64,000 nucleotides of DNA, taken from positions 17,327 to 81,326 of the forward strand of contig JAGDYV010000043.1 of the NCBI GenBank assembly GCA_049116495.1, in the 5' to 3' direction. The translations under genes were made by a program, and so were the position numbers. Every line of letters begins with the position of its first letter. Position 1 is the stretch's first letter. Shown piece by piece: positions 53,644 to 62,046 of this stretch. The notes beneath the pieces were generated by a model. It was not told where the DNA came from, did not search any database, and was given only the letters and a program-made list of their open reading frames with translations. This stretch comes from CAJQQK01 sp049116495 (GTDB taxonomy: Bacteria > Pseudomonadota > Alphaproteobacteria > Rhizobiales > Hyphomicrobiaceae).

Positions 53644-55836
53644 ATGGCCGTTGAACACGCATTCGCCGGTATTCGGGTTCTGGAACTCGGATCGCGACTG
53701 AGCGCAGGGGGATGCGGCAGCTTGTTGAGCCAGGCCGGTGCATCGGTTCTCTACGCTGACCTCAACGGGTATTCGTCGTCGATTGAAACCAAACACGATC
53801 ATCGCGCTTTATATTCTGCAGGCAAGTCGGCCGTAACGATCGATTGCAGGGGCCCAGCAGATCAGCTCCGGGAACTCCTGGCGCGGTGCGATGTCGTGAT
53901 CACGTCACACGATATCGATCCTGACTGGCCGGGGCTGCTCGGTGACAATTGGTCTGATGGCCAGGTCATTTGCGACATCTCGGCGTTCGGTCGCACGGGG
54001 CCATTGGCCGGTCAACCATCATCGGATTTTGAAATACAGGCGCTGACGGGATTGATCGACACGACCGGCGATGCCAACGCCCCGGCAGCGCGGATCGCTG
54101 TTCCGGTCACGGAATGTCTTGCAGCGTTGCATGCGTTTGGCGGAGTTGCGACGGCATTGCGGACACGCCGCCGTCAAGGTATCGCGCAGGATGTCGAGAT
54201 CGCGCTCTATGATTGCGGGTTTGCCGCCAGCGCATCGTTCCTGCCGAAATTCATCGCGGAGGGCAAGGTGCCGCGCCGGGTCGGCAACCGGCACCCGATG
54301 ACCTTGCCTTGGAATGTTTACAAATCACGCGACGAGTGGGTGCTGATCTGTACATCAAGCAACCTGCACTGGGAGCGTTTGGCCGTGCTGCTCGGTGATC
54401 AACGCCTGATCGAAGATGAAGAGTTGAAGACCGCGGTTGGCCGCGCCAAGCGGGCCGATGAGCTTGATGAGGCGATCTCAATATGGGTTGCGGCGCAGGC
54501 TGCCGATGATTGTGTTCGCAAGATTTCGGAACAGTCGGTGCCCTGCGCAACCATCGCCCCGTTAAACAATCACCCCATCGAATCCAATCTCGATCATCGC
54601 GGCCAGATTCGCCTACTTCACGACCCTGTCGAGGGTCGGGATGTTTTTGTACCCGGCCCCGTCATTCGCACGCTTGGCCGTACAGGCAATGCGCCAACGC
54701 AAATTCCGGAGCAGAGCAACGCGATCAATTGGGATCGGAGGGGCGCCACGTCGGTGCTTCCAACCAACTGTCCGGATGGCGCGCAACCGCCACTGGCCGG
54801 GATCCGTGTTGTCGAAGTTGGTCCACTGACGACGGGGCCGTTATGCGGCCGGATGCTGGCATCGCTCGGTGCTGATGTGATCAAGGTGGAGCCGCCCAGC
54901 GGTGATGCGATGCGCCACATGCCGCCGTTGCAGAACGCGCAAGGCTACTTTTTCAGTTACTACAACACCGACAAGAAATCCGTTGCGCTCGATCTGAAGC
55001 AGGAAGGCGATCGCGCGCAGCTGGCCAAGCTCCTGGCGAGCGCGGATGTCCTGATCCAGAACCTCAAAGAGGGTGCGTTCGCACGCATGGGCTTTACCCG
55101 CGACGTCATGGCGGGGATCAATTCGCGTTTGGTTCGATGCGATATCTCCGGTTTCGGTCAGGACTCGGTTTATCACGGTCGACCGGCCGTTGACAGTGTC
55201 GTGCAGGCCATGTCCGGGATCATGACGGTCAACCACACAGGCGATGAGCCGATGAAGACCGGAATTTCGTTTGTCGATCTGCAGGTCGCGATCCTGTCGT
55301 TCGGTTCGGTTGTGGCGGCGCTTGAGCGGCGTGATCAGACCGGCGAAGGCGTCCATCTCGATCTCGCGATGCAGGACATTGCGAATTGGTCGACGCAGAC
55401 GTTTTGGAATGGCGCTGCGCTGCCGCCAGCGGCCACCGTGTTCTCATGCCAAGATGGCCACGTGATCGCTCTGGGCGCATGCGATCAATGCTTCGCGGCG
55501 CTTGGCACAGGCGGTGATGGCGACGGCGTCGATGCCCACCTTGCCATCGACGAGCAGCGCACTGAGATTGTCAGTCGACTGGTCGAGCGAGGTATTCCGG
55601 CTGCTCCGCTCAATAGCGTTGCGGACGCCTTGCAGCATCCACAAACAGTGGCGCGCGAACTTCATGGCGCGTTGCAGGACCCGACCGGCGGCGTCTGGCC
55701 GGTCATCCGGGTGCCCATCGGTCTTGCCGCAACACCGGTGACGTCGATGCATGTCATAGGTCCCGTGGGCTACGACGCCGCCGCCGTGTTTGATGACCTT
55801 GCGCAGCCGGCAACCACCGAGGAGATGAATTCATGA
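53644..55836 (+). CDS. tandem CaiB/BaiF CoA-transferase (two fused units)
   Basis: A 730-residue protein made of two class III CoA-transferase units, about residues 5-360 and 380-725. Each repeats the family opening (FAGIRVLELGSRLSAGG; PLAGIRVVEVGPLTTGP). The second unit keeps GADVIKVEPPSGD and the catalytic-type Asp in GISFVDLQVA. In the first unit the equivalent segment reads AVPVTECLAAL with Glu in place of Asp, and the CoA-binding strand is also degenerate. Normal enzymes are interlocked homodimers of 400 residues, so this looks like a fused heterodimer with one active half. Its 3' end overlaps the enoyl-CoA hydratase start by 4 bp. Confidence 0.87.
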   Translation: MAVEHAFAGIRVLELGSRLSAGGCGSLLSQAGASVLYADLNGYSSSIETKHDHRALYSAGKSAVTIDCRGPADQLRELLARCDVVITSHDIDPDWPGLLGDNWSDGQVICDISAFGRTGPLAGQPSSDFEIQALTGLIDTTGDANAPAARIAVPVTECLAALHAFGGVATALRTRRRQGIAQDVEIALYDCGFAASASFLPKFIAEGKVPRRVGNRHPMTLPWNVYKSRDEWVLICTSSNLHWERLAVLLGDQRLIEDEELKTAVGRAKRADELDEAISIWVAAQAADDCVRKISEQSVPCATIAPLNNHPIESNLDHRGQIRLLHDPVEGRDVFVPGPVIRTLGRTGNAPTQIPEQSNAINWDRRGATSVLPTNCPDGAQPPLAGIRVVEVGPLTTGPLCGRMLASLGADVIKVEPPSGDAMRHMPPLQNAQGYFFSYYNTDKKSVALDLKQEGDRAQLAKLLASADVLIQNLKEGAFARMGFTRDVMAGINSRLVRCDISGFGQDSVYHGRPAVDSVVQAMSGIMTVNHTGDEPMKTGISFVDLQVAILSFGSVVAALERRDQTGEGVHLDLAMQDIANWSTQTFWNGAALPPAATVFSCQDGHVIALGACDQCFAALGTGGDGDGVDAHLAIDEQRTEIVSRLVERGIPAAPLNSVADALQHPQTVARELHGALQDPTGGVWPVIRVPIGLAATPVTSMHVIGPVGYDAAAVFDDLAQPATTEEMNS

Positions 55837-56615
55837 GCGAAGACATTCTTCTGGTCGAGCGCAAAGCGCCAGCGATCGTATTGACCCTCAATCGGCCGGC
55901 GGCGCGCAACGCATTGTCGAGCCAACTGCTGGCGCGTCTTCGCGCGGCGCTTCTCGAAGCAGAACAGGATCCCGAGATCCGCGGTATCGTCTTGACGGGT
56001 AACGAGAAGTATTTCTCCGCTGGTGCCGACCTCAAGGAGGCGATGGAAAACCATACCCCGTTGGAAATCGGCCGATGGCTTGATCACTTCACGGACCTCA
56101 ACCGCACGATCGAGCGGTTGTCGAAACCCGTGATTGCCGCGATCAATGGGCATTGCATGACGGGTGCCTTGGAAGTGGCGCTTGCCTGCGATATCCGGTT
56201 GGCCGGGTCGGGTGCGCAGTTTGCGATTACGAGTGCCCGGATTGGCACCGTCGCCGGTGCCGGTGGCACGCAGCGGCTGCCGCGCATGGTTGGCATCCAA
56301 CGCGCCAAGGATATCTTGATGGGTGCCGAGGTGTTTGGTGCTAACGCGGCGAAAGAGTACGGCATTGTCCTCGACGTATTTGCACCCGACGAGGTCGTCG
56401 ACAAGGCGTTGGAGCGCGTCTCGGTCTACGCCGAACGGGCACCGCTGAGCGTCTGGTTCGCCAAAAAGGCGGTTCATGTCGGCACGCAGATGGACCTCGA
56501 AGACGCCATTGAGTTTGAACAGAGCATGGTGGCCCACCTCTACAGTACCGAGGATCGTATCGAGGGCATTTCAGCGTTTCTTGAGAAACGCAGCGCGACC
56601 TTCAAAGGCAAATAG
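55833..56615 (+). CDS. enoyl-CoA hydratase/isomerase family (crotonase)
   Basis: A 260-residue crotonase with LTLNRPAARNALSS, the oxyanion-hole segments SAGADLKEA and GHCMTGALEVALACD, and GTVAGAGGTQRLPRMVG. Hydratases use two glutamates. The first is present (Glu114 in GALEVALACD), but the second, normally in the PE of FGQPEINLG, is Ser134 here (FAITSARIG). This suggests isomerase or another crotonase reaction rather than ordinary hydration. The ATG at 55833 overlaps the transferase stop and follows GAGGAG. It is 11 bp upstream of the BadI-like gene. Confidence 0.88.
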   Translation: MSEDILLVERKAPAIVLTLNRPAARNALSSQLLARLRAALLEAEQDPEIRGIVLTGNEKYFSAGADLKEAMENHTPLEIGRWLDHFTDLNRTIERLSKPVIAAINGHCMTGALEVALACDIRLAGSGAQFAITSARIGTVAGAGGTQRLPRMVGIQRAKDILMGAEVFGANAAKEYGIVLDVFAPDEVVDKALERVSVYAERAPLSVWFAKKAVHVGTQMDLEDAIEFEQSMVAHLYSTEDRIEGISAFLEKRSATFKGK

Positions 56616-56626
56616 AAAGCGAATTG

Positions 56627-57427
56627 ATGTCGAGCGAGACAACCACTTACGAAGACCTCCTTTACGAGGAACGTGACGGCGTCGCAACGATTACGATCAA
56701 TCGTCCCGAGCGCATGAATGCGACACGCCAGACCACGTACTACGAATTGATCGACGCCCTGCAACGTGCCGGCTGGGACGAAACCATCGGCGTCGTGGTT
56801 ATCACCGGTGCAGGCGAGAAGGCGTTCTGCATCGGCGGTGACAATGCCGATGCGAAGTCGGAGCGCAAGGGCCGCGGCATTATTGGCGTGCCTGTGGAAG
56901 AGATCCACAGTGCCATTCGCGACATACCGAAACCGGTGATCGCCAAGGTGCGTGGCTTTGCCATTGGTGGCGGCAATGTCCTGGCGACGATCTGCGACAT
57001 GACCATTGCCGGCGAGAGTGCTCAGTTCGGCCAGGTCGGCCCCAAGGTCGGCTCCGTCGATCCGGGTTGGGGCACGGCCTATCTGGCGCACATCATCGGT
57101 GAAAAGAAGGCCCGCGAGATGTGGTACCTGTGCCGACGTTACAGCGCCCGGCAGGCGATGGACATGGGACTGGTCAACCACGTCGTGGCGGATGCCGACC
57201 TTGATGCCGAGGTCGAGCAGTGGTGCCAGGAAATCATGGACCGCAGTCCGACCGCGATCGCGCTTGCCAAACGCTCGTTCAACGCTGCAACGGAGAATTT
57301 GCGCGGCATCAGCCTGATGGGCTTTGAAGCCGTCAAACTCTACTACGACACCGACGAGGCCAAGGAGATGAGCGCCTCGTTCAAGGAACGACGCAAGCCA
57401 AACGTTCGCAAGCGAAATCCAAATTGA
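56627..57427 (+). CDS. BadI-like crotonase (2-ketocyclohexanecarboxyl-CoA hydrolase type)
   Basis: A 266-residue crotonase that by eye follows BadI and related ring-opening or ring-forming enzymes (MenB) rather than plain hydratases. Matching passages are INRPERMNATRQTTYYELI, KAFCIGGDNAD, RGFAIGGGNVLATICDMT, FGQVGPKVGSVDPGWGTA, EKKAREMWYLCRRYSA and KLYYDTDEAKE. BadI hydrolyses 2-ketocyclohexanecarboxyl-CoA to pimeloyl-CoA. MenB-type naphthoate synthase is the main alternative, but no menaquinone genes are near. An in-frame TTG at 56624 directly precedes the ATG. It is last in the transferase-hydratase operon. Confidence 0.8.
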   Translation: MSSETTTYEDLLYEERDGVATITINRPERMNATRQTTYYELIDALQRAGWDETIGVVVITGAGEKAFCIGGDNADAKSERKGRGIIGVPVEEIHSAIRDIPKPVIAKVRGFAIGGGNVLATICDMTIAGESAQFGQVGPKVGSVDPGWGTAYLAHIIGEKKAREMWYLCRRYSARQAMDMGLVNHVVADADLDAEVEQWCQEIMDRSPTAIALAKRSFNAATENLRGISLMGFEAVKLYYDTDEAKEMSASFKERRKPNVRKRNPN

Positions 57428-57451
57428 GCGTGACTTCCGGGTGCTATCAGA

Positions 57452-58837
57452 TCATCCCGTGGTCACTTGTCGTGCACCCGTCAGATATTTGTCCGGCCGC
57501 CACCCTGGCGTCAGCAGGCACAAAGCCTGTCCGATCCCGACGATCGCGAGACCAATGGCGACTGCTGCAAACACCGTCCAAATCTCCCAACCACGTTCGA
57601 TTGCAGCCCAGCCAACGAGCCCAATCATCGCGGTTCGAAACACGCTGACCATGACTGGAAAAAATAACCGACCAGTGCCCTGACTGGCAAAATAGAGTGC
57701 CTGACCGGCGCCGAAGAGCCCGTAAAGCGGTGCTGCGATTCCCAGATAAATCGCGCCAAAACGATAGGCTTGCGGGTCCGTCGTGAAGCGTCCCAGCCAC
57801 CAATCGGGAACGAGCCAAACGGCCAATCCAATGGCGCCGGTAATCACAAACGCCACACTCGCGCCGGACCACGCAATGCGGCGCGCGCGGGCATGTTGAC
57901 CGGCGCCGAAATTGGCACCGACGCCTGCGGTCAAGGCGGCGCCCACGCCGAACGCGATCGGCACCAGCATAAGCTCGAGCCGGCCGCCAAGGCCATACCC
58001 CGCGAGCGCAGCGGTCCCGTAGTGTCCGATGAAACCGGTGACCACGATCACCGTTCCGGCCATCATCAGGCTGTTGAGCAGAGCAATCCCGCCGACTTGC
58101 ATGATGTCGGCAAAAGGACGCCACCGTAATGGCTGCGGCCGTATGCTGACGCCGGATCCCTTTCCGAGAAGATGCATGACAAGATAGAGGACAGCGAGGC
58201 CCTGACATACGATGATAGCCATCGCCGGTCCGATGACACCGAACGCTGGAACCGGACCAAAACCGAGCGTCAATACTCCTGATAGGCCAATCTGCAGGAT
58301 ACTGCTGAGGATGATGGCACGGGCCGGTGTCTTGGTATCTCCCGTGCCGCGCAGAATGGCTGATAGGATGTAGAACATCCAGATGATGGTTGCTCCACCG
58401 AAGGCAACCCGGGCATACGCGATGGCGCCTTGCAGAACCTCACCCTTGCCGCCAAGCAATGCGAAAACCGGTTCTGGGAAAACACCAAGGATGATGATGA
58501 ACAAGATTGACATGGCGCAAGCGATGACAATTGCATGCCAGGCGACCGCGTCAGCGTGCTCTTTGTCACCGGCGCCCATGGCACGTGACAGTGCCGATGT
58601 GACGCCGCCGCCGATTGCGCCGGCTGACATCATCTGGAGGAGCGTTTGAAAGGGAAATACGATCGCGAGACTTGCCAGCGCAACTGTGCCGATGTGTCCG
58701 ACGAACCAGGCGTCTGCGAGCGTCACCAATGTCAGCACGACGGTCGCCACTGCGTTCGGCGCTGCGAGGCGCCAAAGGAGAGTCGGTATCGGTGCCTGCA
58801 ATAGCAGATGCATCCGCCGCGACTGGGGATCGTTCAT
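57452..58837 (-). CDS. MATE family efflux transporter
   Basis: A multidrug and toxic compound extruder of 461 residues with 12 membrane helices in two halves. LLWRLAAPNAVATVVLTLVTLADAW is split by the usual kink; MSAGAIGGGVTSALSRAMG and GFGVGAALTAGVGANFGAGQ-like text (PIAFGVGAALTAGVGANFG) are the helix 2 and helix 8 signatures. The ATG at 58837 with GAGAGG upstream starts MNDPQSRRMHLLL; the open frame to 58945 overlaps the HxlR gene. It converges on the BadI-like gene and follows the HxlR regulator on the same strand by 46 bp, so HxlR may control it. Confidence 0.9.
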   Translation of the reverse strand: MNDPQSRRMHLLLQAPIPTLLWRLAAPNAVATVVLTLVTLADAWFVGHIGTVALASLAIVFPFQTLLQMMSAGAIGGGVTSALSRAMGAGDKEHADAVAWHAIVIACAMSILFIIILGVFPEPVFALLGGKGEVLQGAIAYARVAFGGATIIWMFYILSAILRGTGDTKTPARAIILSSILQIGLSGVLTLGFGPVPAFGVIGPAMAIIVCQGLAVLYLVMHLLGKGSGVSIRPQPLRWRPFADIMQVGGIALLNSLMMAGTVIVVTGFIGHYGTAALAGYGLGGRLELMLVPIAFGVGAALTAGVGANFGAGQHARARRIAWSGASVAFVITGAIGLAVWLVPDWWLGRFTTDPQAYRFGAIYLGIAAPLYGLFGAGQALYFASQGTGRLFFPVMVSVFRTAMIGLVGWAAIERGWEIWTVFAAVAIGLAIVGIGQALCLLTPGWRPDKYLTGARQVTTG

Positions 58838-58883
58838 GTGGTGCGGACCTCTCGCGCCGACTTCAAGTGGTGACCACTTTTGC

Positions 58884-59357
58884 TCACTTGCTCGCCGACC
58901 GGCGCTCATTGTCAAACGTTTTTGACAGGCGGATTTCAGCATCATGAGCCGTCATCGGCGCACTGCATTCTGAGCACGTCATATGAGGTTGAGTGACAAG
59001 GCCGCACGCATTGTGCACGATTGCTACCGGTGGCTTGCCATCGCCCAACCAATGGTCGCCCCATTGCTTCATCGCGATCATGACAGGCCATAGCTCAAGG
59101 CCCATGTCGGTCAGGACGTACTCGAAGCGCGGCGGTCGCTCTGAATAAGCCTTGCGCTGGATTACCCCGCCTGTCTCGAGCTTTTTCAATCGCTGCGAAA
59201 GGAGGTGCGAGGACATTCCCGATTGGCGCAGGAAATCGTCGAAGCGACGATTGCCCAGGAACAACTCGCGCAGGATCACGAACGTCCATTCATTGCCGAC
59301 AAGCGCAATTGCGCGGGCGAGCGTACAGGTCTGCGATGAAAGGTCGGCGCGGCTCAT
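58884..59357 (-). CDS. HxlR family transcriptional regulator
   Basis: A 157-residue winged-helix regulator. CTLARAIALVGNEWTFVIL with RELFLGNRRFDDFLRQSG and SSHLLSQRLKKLETGGVI is the HxlR/MarR-like core, and YVLTDMGLELWPVM closes it. The C-terminal 45 residues add a Cys pair (CSEC) and an earlier Cys that might bind zinc. The ATG at 59357 is preferred to the GTG at 59366. It is divergent from an SDR gene and upstream of the MATE gene; HxlR proteins commonly repress a divergent oxidoreductase and respond to aldehydes, thiols or electrophiles. Confidence 0.92.
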   Translation of the reverse strand: MSRADLSSQTCTLARAIALVGNEWTFVILRELFLGNRRFDDFLRQSGMSSHLLSQRLKKLETGGVIQRKAYSERPPRFEYVLTDMGLELWPVMIAMKQWGDHWLGDGKPPVAIVHNACGLVTQPHMTCSECSAPMTAHDAEIRLSKTFDNERRSASK

Positions 59358-59464
59358 GCTTCTCACTTCAATTTCTGAATTGACTAACTTCTAATTTTGA
59401 ACTTACCTCGTGTCAATACGGACAGACAGGGCGGCGATTGTGCGTCCTGCGGAACACAAGGGAC
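59358..59464. promoter_or_regulatory. divergent promoter with an 11-bp direct repeat
   Basis: ACTTCAATTT at 59365-59374 and ACTTCTAATTT at 59387-59397 are spaced by 22 bp, two helical turns, as expected for a dimer-binding operator. TTGACT at 59380-59385 with TTACCT at 59403-59408 (17-bp spacer) is a plausible sigma-70 promoter for the SDR, overlapping the second repeat. A likely HxlR operator, by inference. Confidence 0.45.
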
Positions 59465-60253
59465 ATGAGGAAGATGAAACCTGTTTGCATGGTGATTGGT
59501 GCTGGTGCGGGTATTGGCGGCAATGTTGGCAAGCGTTTCGCGCAAGCCGGTTACCACGCCGTGTTGTGCCGGCGGACCGATCAGGGAGGTCTTGACCGGA
59601 TTGTGCAGGACATCGAGAAGGATGGCGGTTCGGCATCTGGTTTTCTGCTCAATGCCGTTGAACCGGAGACGATTGAAGAACGGATCGCAGCTGTCGAAGC
59701 AGATATCGGCCCGATCGAGGTTCTTGTTTTTAACCTTGGCGCGCAGATCGGAAACCGGGCTCTCGGTGACACCACCTACAAGGCGTTTGAAATGGGCTGG
59801 CGCCTTGCAACGTTCGGTCTGTTTCGCGCGGCATCTGCCGTCTCCCCGCACATGGTCGAACGCGGCAAGGGGACAATCCTGGTTACATCGGCAACGGCAG
59901 CGGTGCGCGGCAACGCCGGGCAACATTCCCACGCGGCGGCAATGGCGGGACGGCGCATGCTCTGTCAAACGCTCAATGCGGAACTGTCCCCCAAAGGGGT
60001 CCATATCGCGCATGTTATTATTGACGGCTCGGTCGATGCCCCTGACACACTGGGAAAGATGCTCGGGCCGGAAGGTTTTCGCCAACTTCGCGAAACACGC
60101 GGCATGGAGCATGACGGCCTGATTCTGCCGGACAAGATTGCGGATACCTATTTCCACATTTCCCAGCAGCATCGCTCTGCCTGGACGCACGAGATGGACT
60201 TGCGCTCGTTCTCCGACTTGCCGTGGTGGAACCATGCGTCGAAGCAATACTGA
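59465..60253 (+). CDS. SDR-like oxidoreductase lacking the catalytic Tyr-Lys pair
   Basis: A 262-residue SDR-fold protein with a nucleotide-binding start VIGAGAGIGGNVGKRFA. NNAG is replaced by FNLGAQIG, and the position of the YxxxK catalytic pair reads HSHAAAMAGRRML, so neither Tyr nor Lys is there. The following GVHIAHVIIDGSVDAP fits a known divergent SDR subgroup whose members have Ser/Phe variants at that site. Function is therefore uncertain and may be non-redox. The ATG at 59465 (AAGGGA upstream) is used, with ATG 59474 as alternative. Divergent from HxlR. Confidence 0.78.
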   Translation: MRKMKPVCMVIGAGAGIGGNVGKRFAQAGYHAVLCRRTDQGGLDRIVQDIEKDGGSASGFLLNAVEPETIEERIAAVEADIGPIEVLVFNLGAQIGNRALGDTTYKAFEMGWRLATFGLFRAASAVSPHMVERGKGTILVTSATAAVRGNAGQHSHAAAMAGRRMLCQTLNAELSPKGVHIAHVIIDGSVDAPDTLGKMLGPEGFRQLRETRGMEHDGLILPDKIADTYFHISQQHRSAWTHEMDLRSFSDLPWWNHASKQY

Positions 60254-60274
60254 TCGCAAACCTCACAGATTGCG

Positions 60275-61843
60275 CTATGTATCCTCTGATGCTCTGGCGA
60301 ACGCCTCTTCGGCTGCCGTGCGTCCGCCGACAAAACATTCCGCGAGGTTGCCGCCGGAAATATAGAGGTGGCCGAACACACTGCCCAACTCACCGGCTGT
60401 ATACAACCCCTGGATGACTTCGCCGAACGGGTTGAGGACGCGTTGACGCGCATCATGCACGGGCCCTCCCTGCGTGTTGCCAACGAGCGGGCGCAACGCC
60501 GTGGTGTAGAAGGGGGGCTTCTGAATAGGAATGAGCGATTCAGGCATGCGGCCGTAGTCTTGATCTTCTCCTGACGCACACTGGCTGTTCCATCGCTTGA
60601 CAGCCTCGCATAAAGACTGCGCCGGTGCGCCCATGAGATCTGCAAGCTCTTCCAACGTGTCGGCACGCTGAATGATACCTAACTCAACCTCCTGGCTGTT
60701 GTCTTCGCTCCAAATGAATGACTGTCCGGGGTCATGATATGTCTGCAAGCCGAGTTGACCGGCTGCGAGGCCATCGGCATCGATGACCAGCCAGGATGGT
60801 ATGCGTAGATGCGTTTGCGTAATCGGGTCCATCACTTCCATGTCGCGATGTCCGGTGTCCTGAAGATACGGCGGGTATTCGTTCATGAAACGCTTGCCGT
60901 TGGCATCGACAATGATCCACGGCATACGTTTGCCCTGTGCAGCGGTAAAGAATGTCGGCACGTCATCTGGATCGTCTTGCCCCGGAATCCAGTCAGGGAA
61001 TTTCGTCAGGCGCATGCCATAGGGATAATTTGGATCGGGATGGCTCATACCGTAGGTGCCGTGGTAGTGCCACATGTGCCAGAGGTCGGCGCCGACCGCC
61101 TGGGCCATGCGGATGCCATCGCCCGTGTTGCCGATGTAGGCTTGCGGCAAGACGGGTTTTCCCTGCCAGTATTGGGCCTGCATCGCGGCGTCGGCCTCAA
61201 ACCCACCGCACGCGAGAATGACACCGCCGCGGGTGCGTACGCGTCTCGTGCCTGATCCATCGCGCAGGACCACGCCGATGACCTCGCCCGTCGCGGAAGT
61301 GATCAATCGCTCGGCTGCCGTCGACAGCTGCACCCGGATACCGCGCGCCGTGACGTTATGTTCGACCGCTGCAAAGAGGCGCGTGCCGCCGCGCAGACCG
61401 CGGACATGCGGATACCTTTCGTGCAGGTCCAGGCCCGGATAGTCAGCGATCGATATGAAGCCAAACGTTTCATAGCCTTCAAACGGATAGGTGCCGGCCA
61501 TCCAGTTCGTGACCGGGTTGGCGCCGGCCGTCTTCGCGATATCTTCGATGAAACGCGCAATTGTTGTCATGCCGTCGGCGAGTGCTGCGAGTGGCTCCTC
61601 AGGCGTTGTGCCGGCATTTGTTGCTTTGAGGTATGCCAGCGCCGCATCGCGGTCTCGCGCAATCCGGACGCCGCCTGCTGAGCAAATGGATATGCCGCCG
61701 GGTGTCGCATTCTTTTCCACGAGCACAATCTCGGCACCACGGTCATGCGCCTCGATCGCAGCCGCGGCCCCGGCGAAACCGTAGCCGATGACAGCAATAT
61801 CAACGACCTCATCCCAATTTTGTGAACCTGTGCTCAACACCAT
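60275..61843 (-). CDS. FAD-dependent dehydrogenase (3-ketosteroid dehydrogenase/fumarate reductase family)
   Basis: A 522-residue flavoprotein. The N-terminal FAD site DIAVIGYGFAGAAAAIEAHD continues with EIVLVEKN and PGGISICSAGG, and GGVILACGGFEAD is the inner FAD strand. TQGGPVHDARQRVLNPFGEVI, then YTAGELGSVFGHLYISGGNL, is the C-terminal FAD-binding end of the fumarate reductase / KstD / TcuA group. These enzymes desaturate a bond next to a ketone or carboxyl group. The start could also be GTG 61840 or TTG 61837, which lie better behind AGGGG. Converges on the SDR; substrate unknown. Confidence 0.88.
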   Translation of the reverse strand: MVLSTGSQNWDEVVDIAVIGYGFAGAAAAIEAHDRGAEIVLVEKNATPGGISICSAGGVRIARDRDAALAYLKATNAGTTPEEPLAALADGMTTIARFIEDIAKTAGANPVTNWMAGTYPFEGYETFGFISIADYPGLDLHERYPHVRGLRGGTRLFAAVEHNVTARGIRVQLSTAAERLITSATGEVIGVVLRDGSGTRRVRTRGGVILACGGFEADAAMQAQYWQGKPVLPQAYIGNTGDGIRMAQAVGADLWHMWHYHGTYGMSHPDPNYPYGMRLTKFPDWIPGQDDPDDVPTFFTAAQGKRMPWIIVDANGKRFMNEYPPYLQDTGHRDMEVMDPITQTHLRIPSWLVIDADGLAAGQLGLQTYHDPGQSFIWSEDNSQEVELGIIQRADTLEELADLMGAPAQSLCEAVKRWNSQCASGEDQDYGRMPESLIPIQKPPFYTTALRPLVGNTQGGPVHDARQRVLNPFGEVIQGLYTAGELGSVFGHLYISGGNLAECFVGGRTAAEEAFARASEDT

Positions 61844-62046
61844 CCCCTAATTGTACGACCCGACCGTCGCAATGCGTCATCAATCGCCGCATCCGCCACA
61901 TCTCGATCCCATAGTAAGCGCGCCCGCAAGCCAACGTCGATCAGACAGGCGAAATCATCCAGCCATCGCGAGCCGCCAGGCAGGCCCCTCATCCGGTTCC
62001 AGCCGGCCCGCTTCTTGGTCCTGCGAGCGGGGGCTGACCCGACGCA

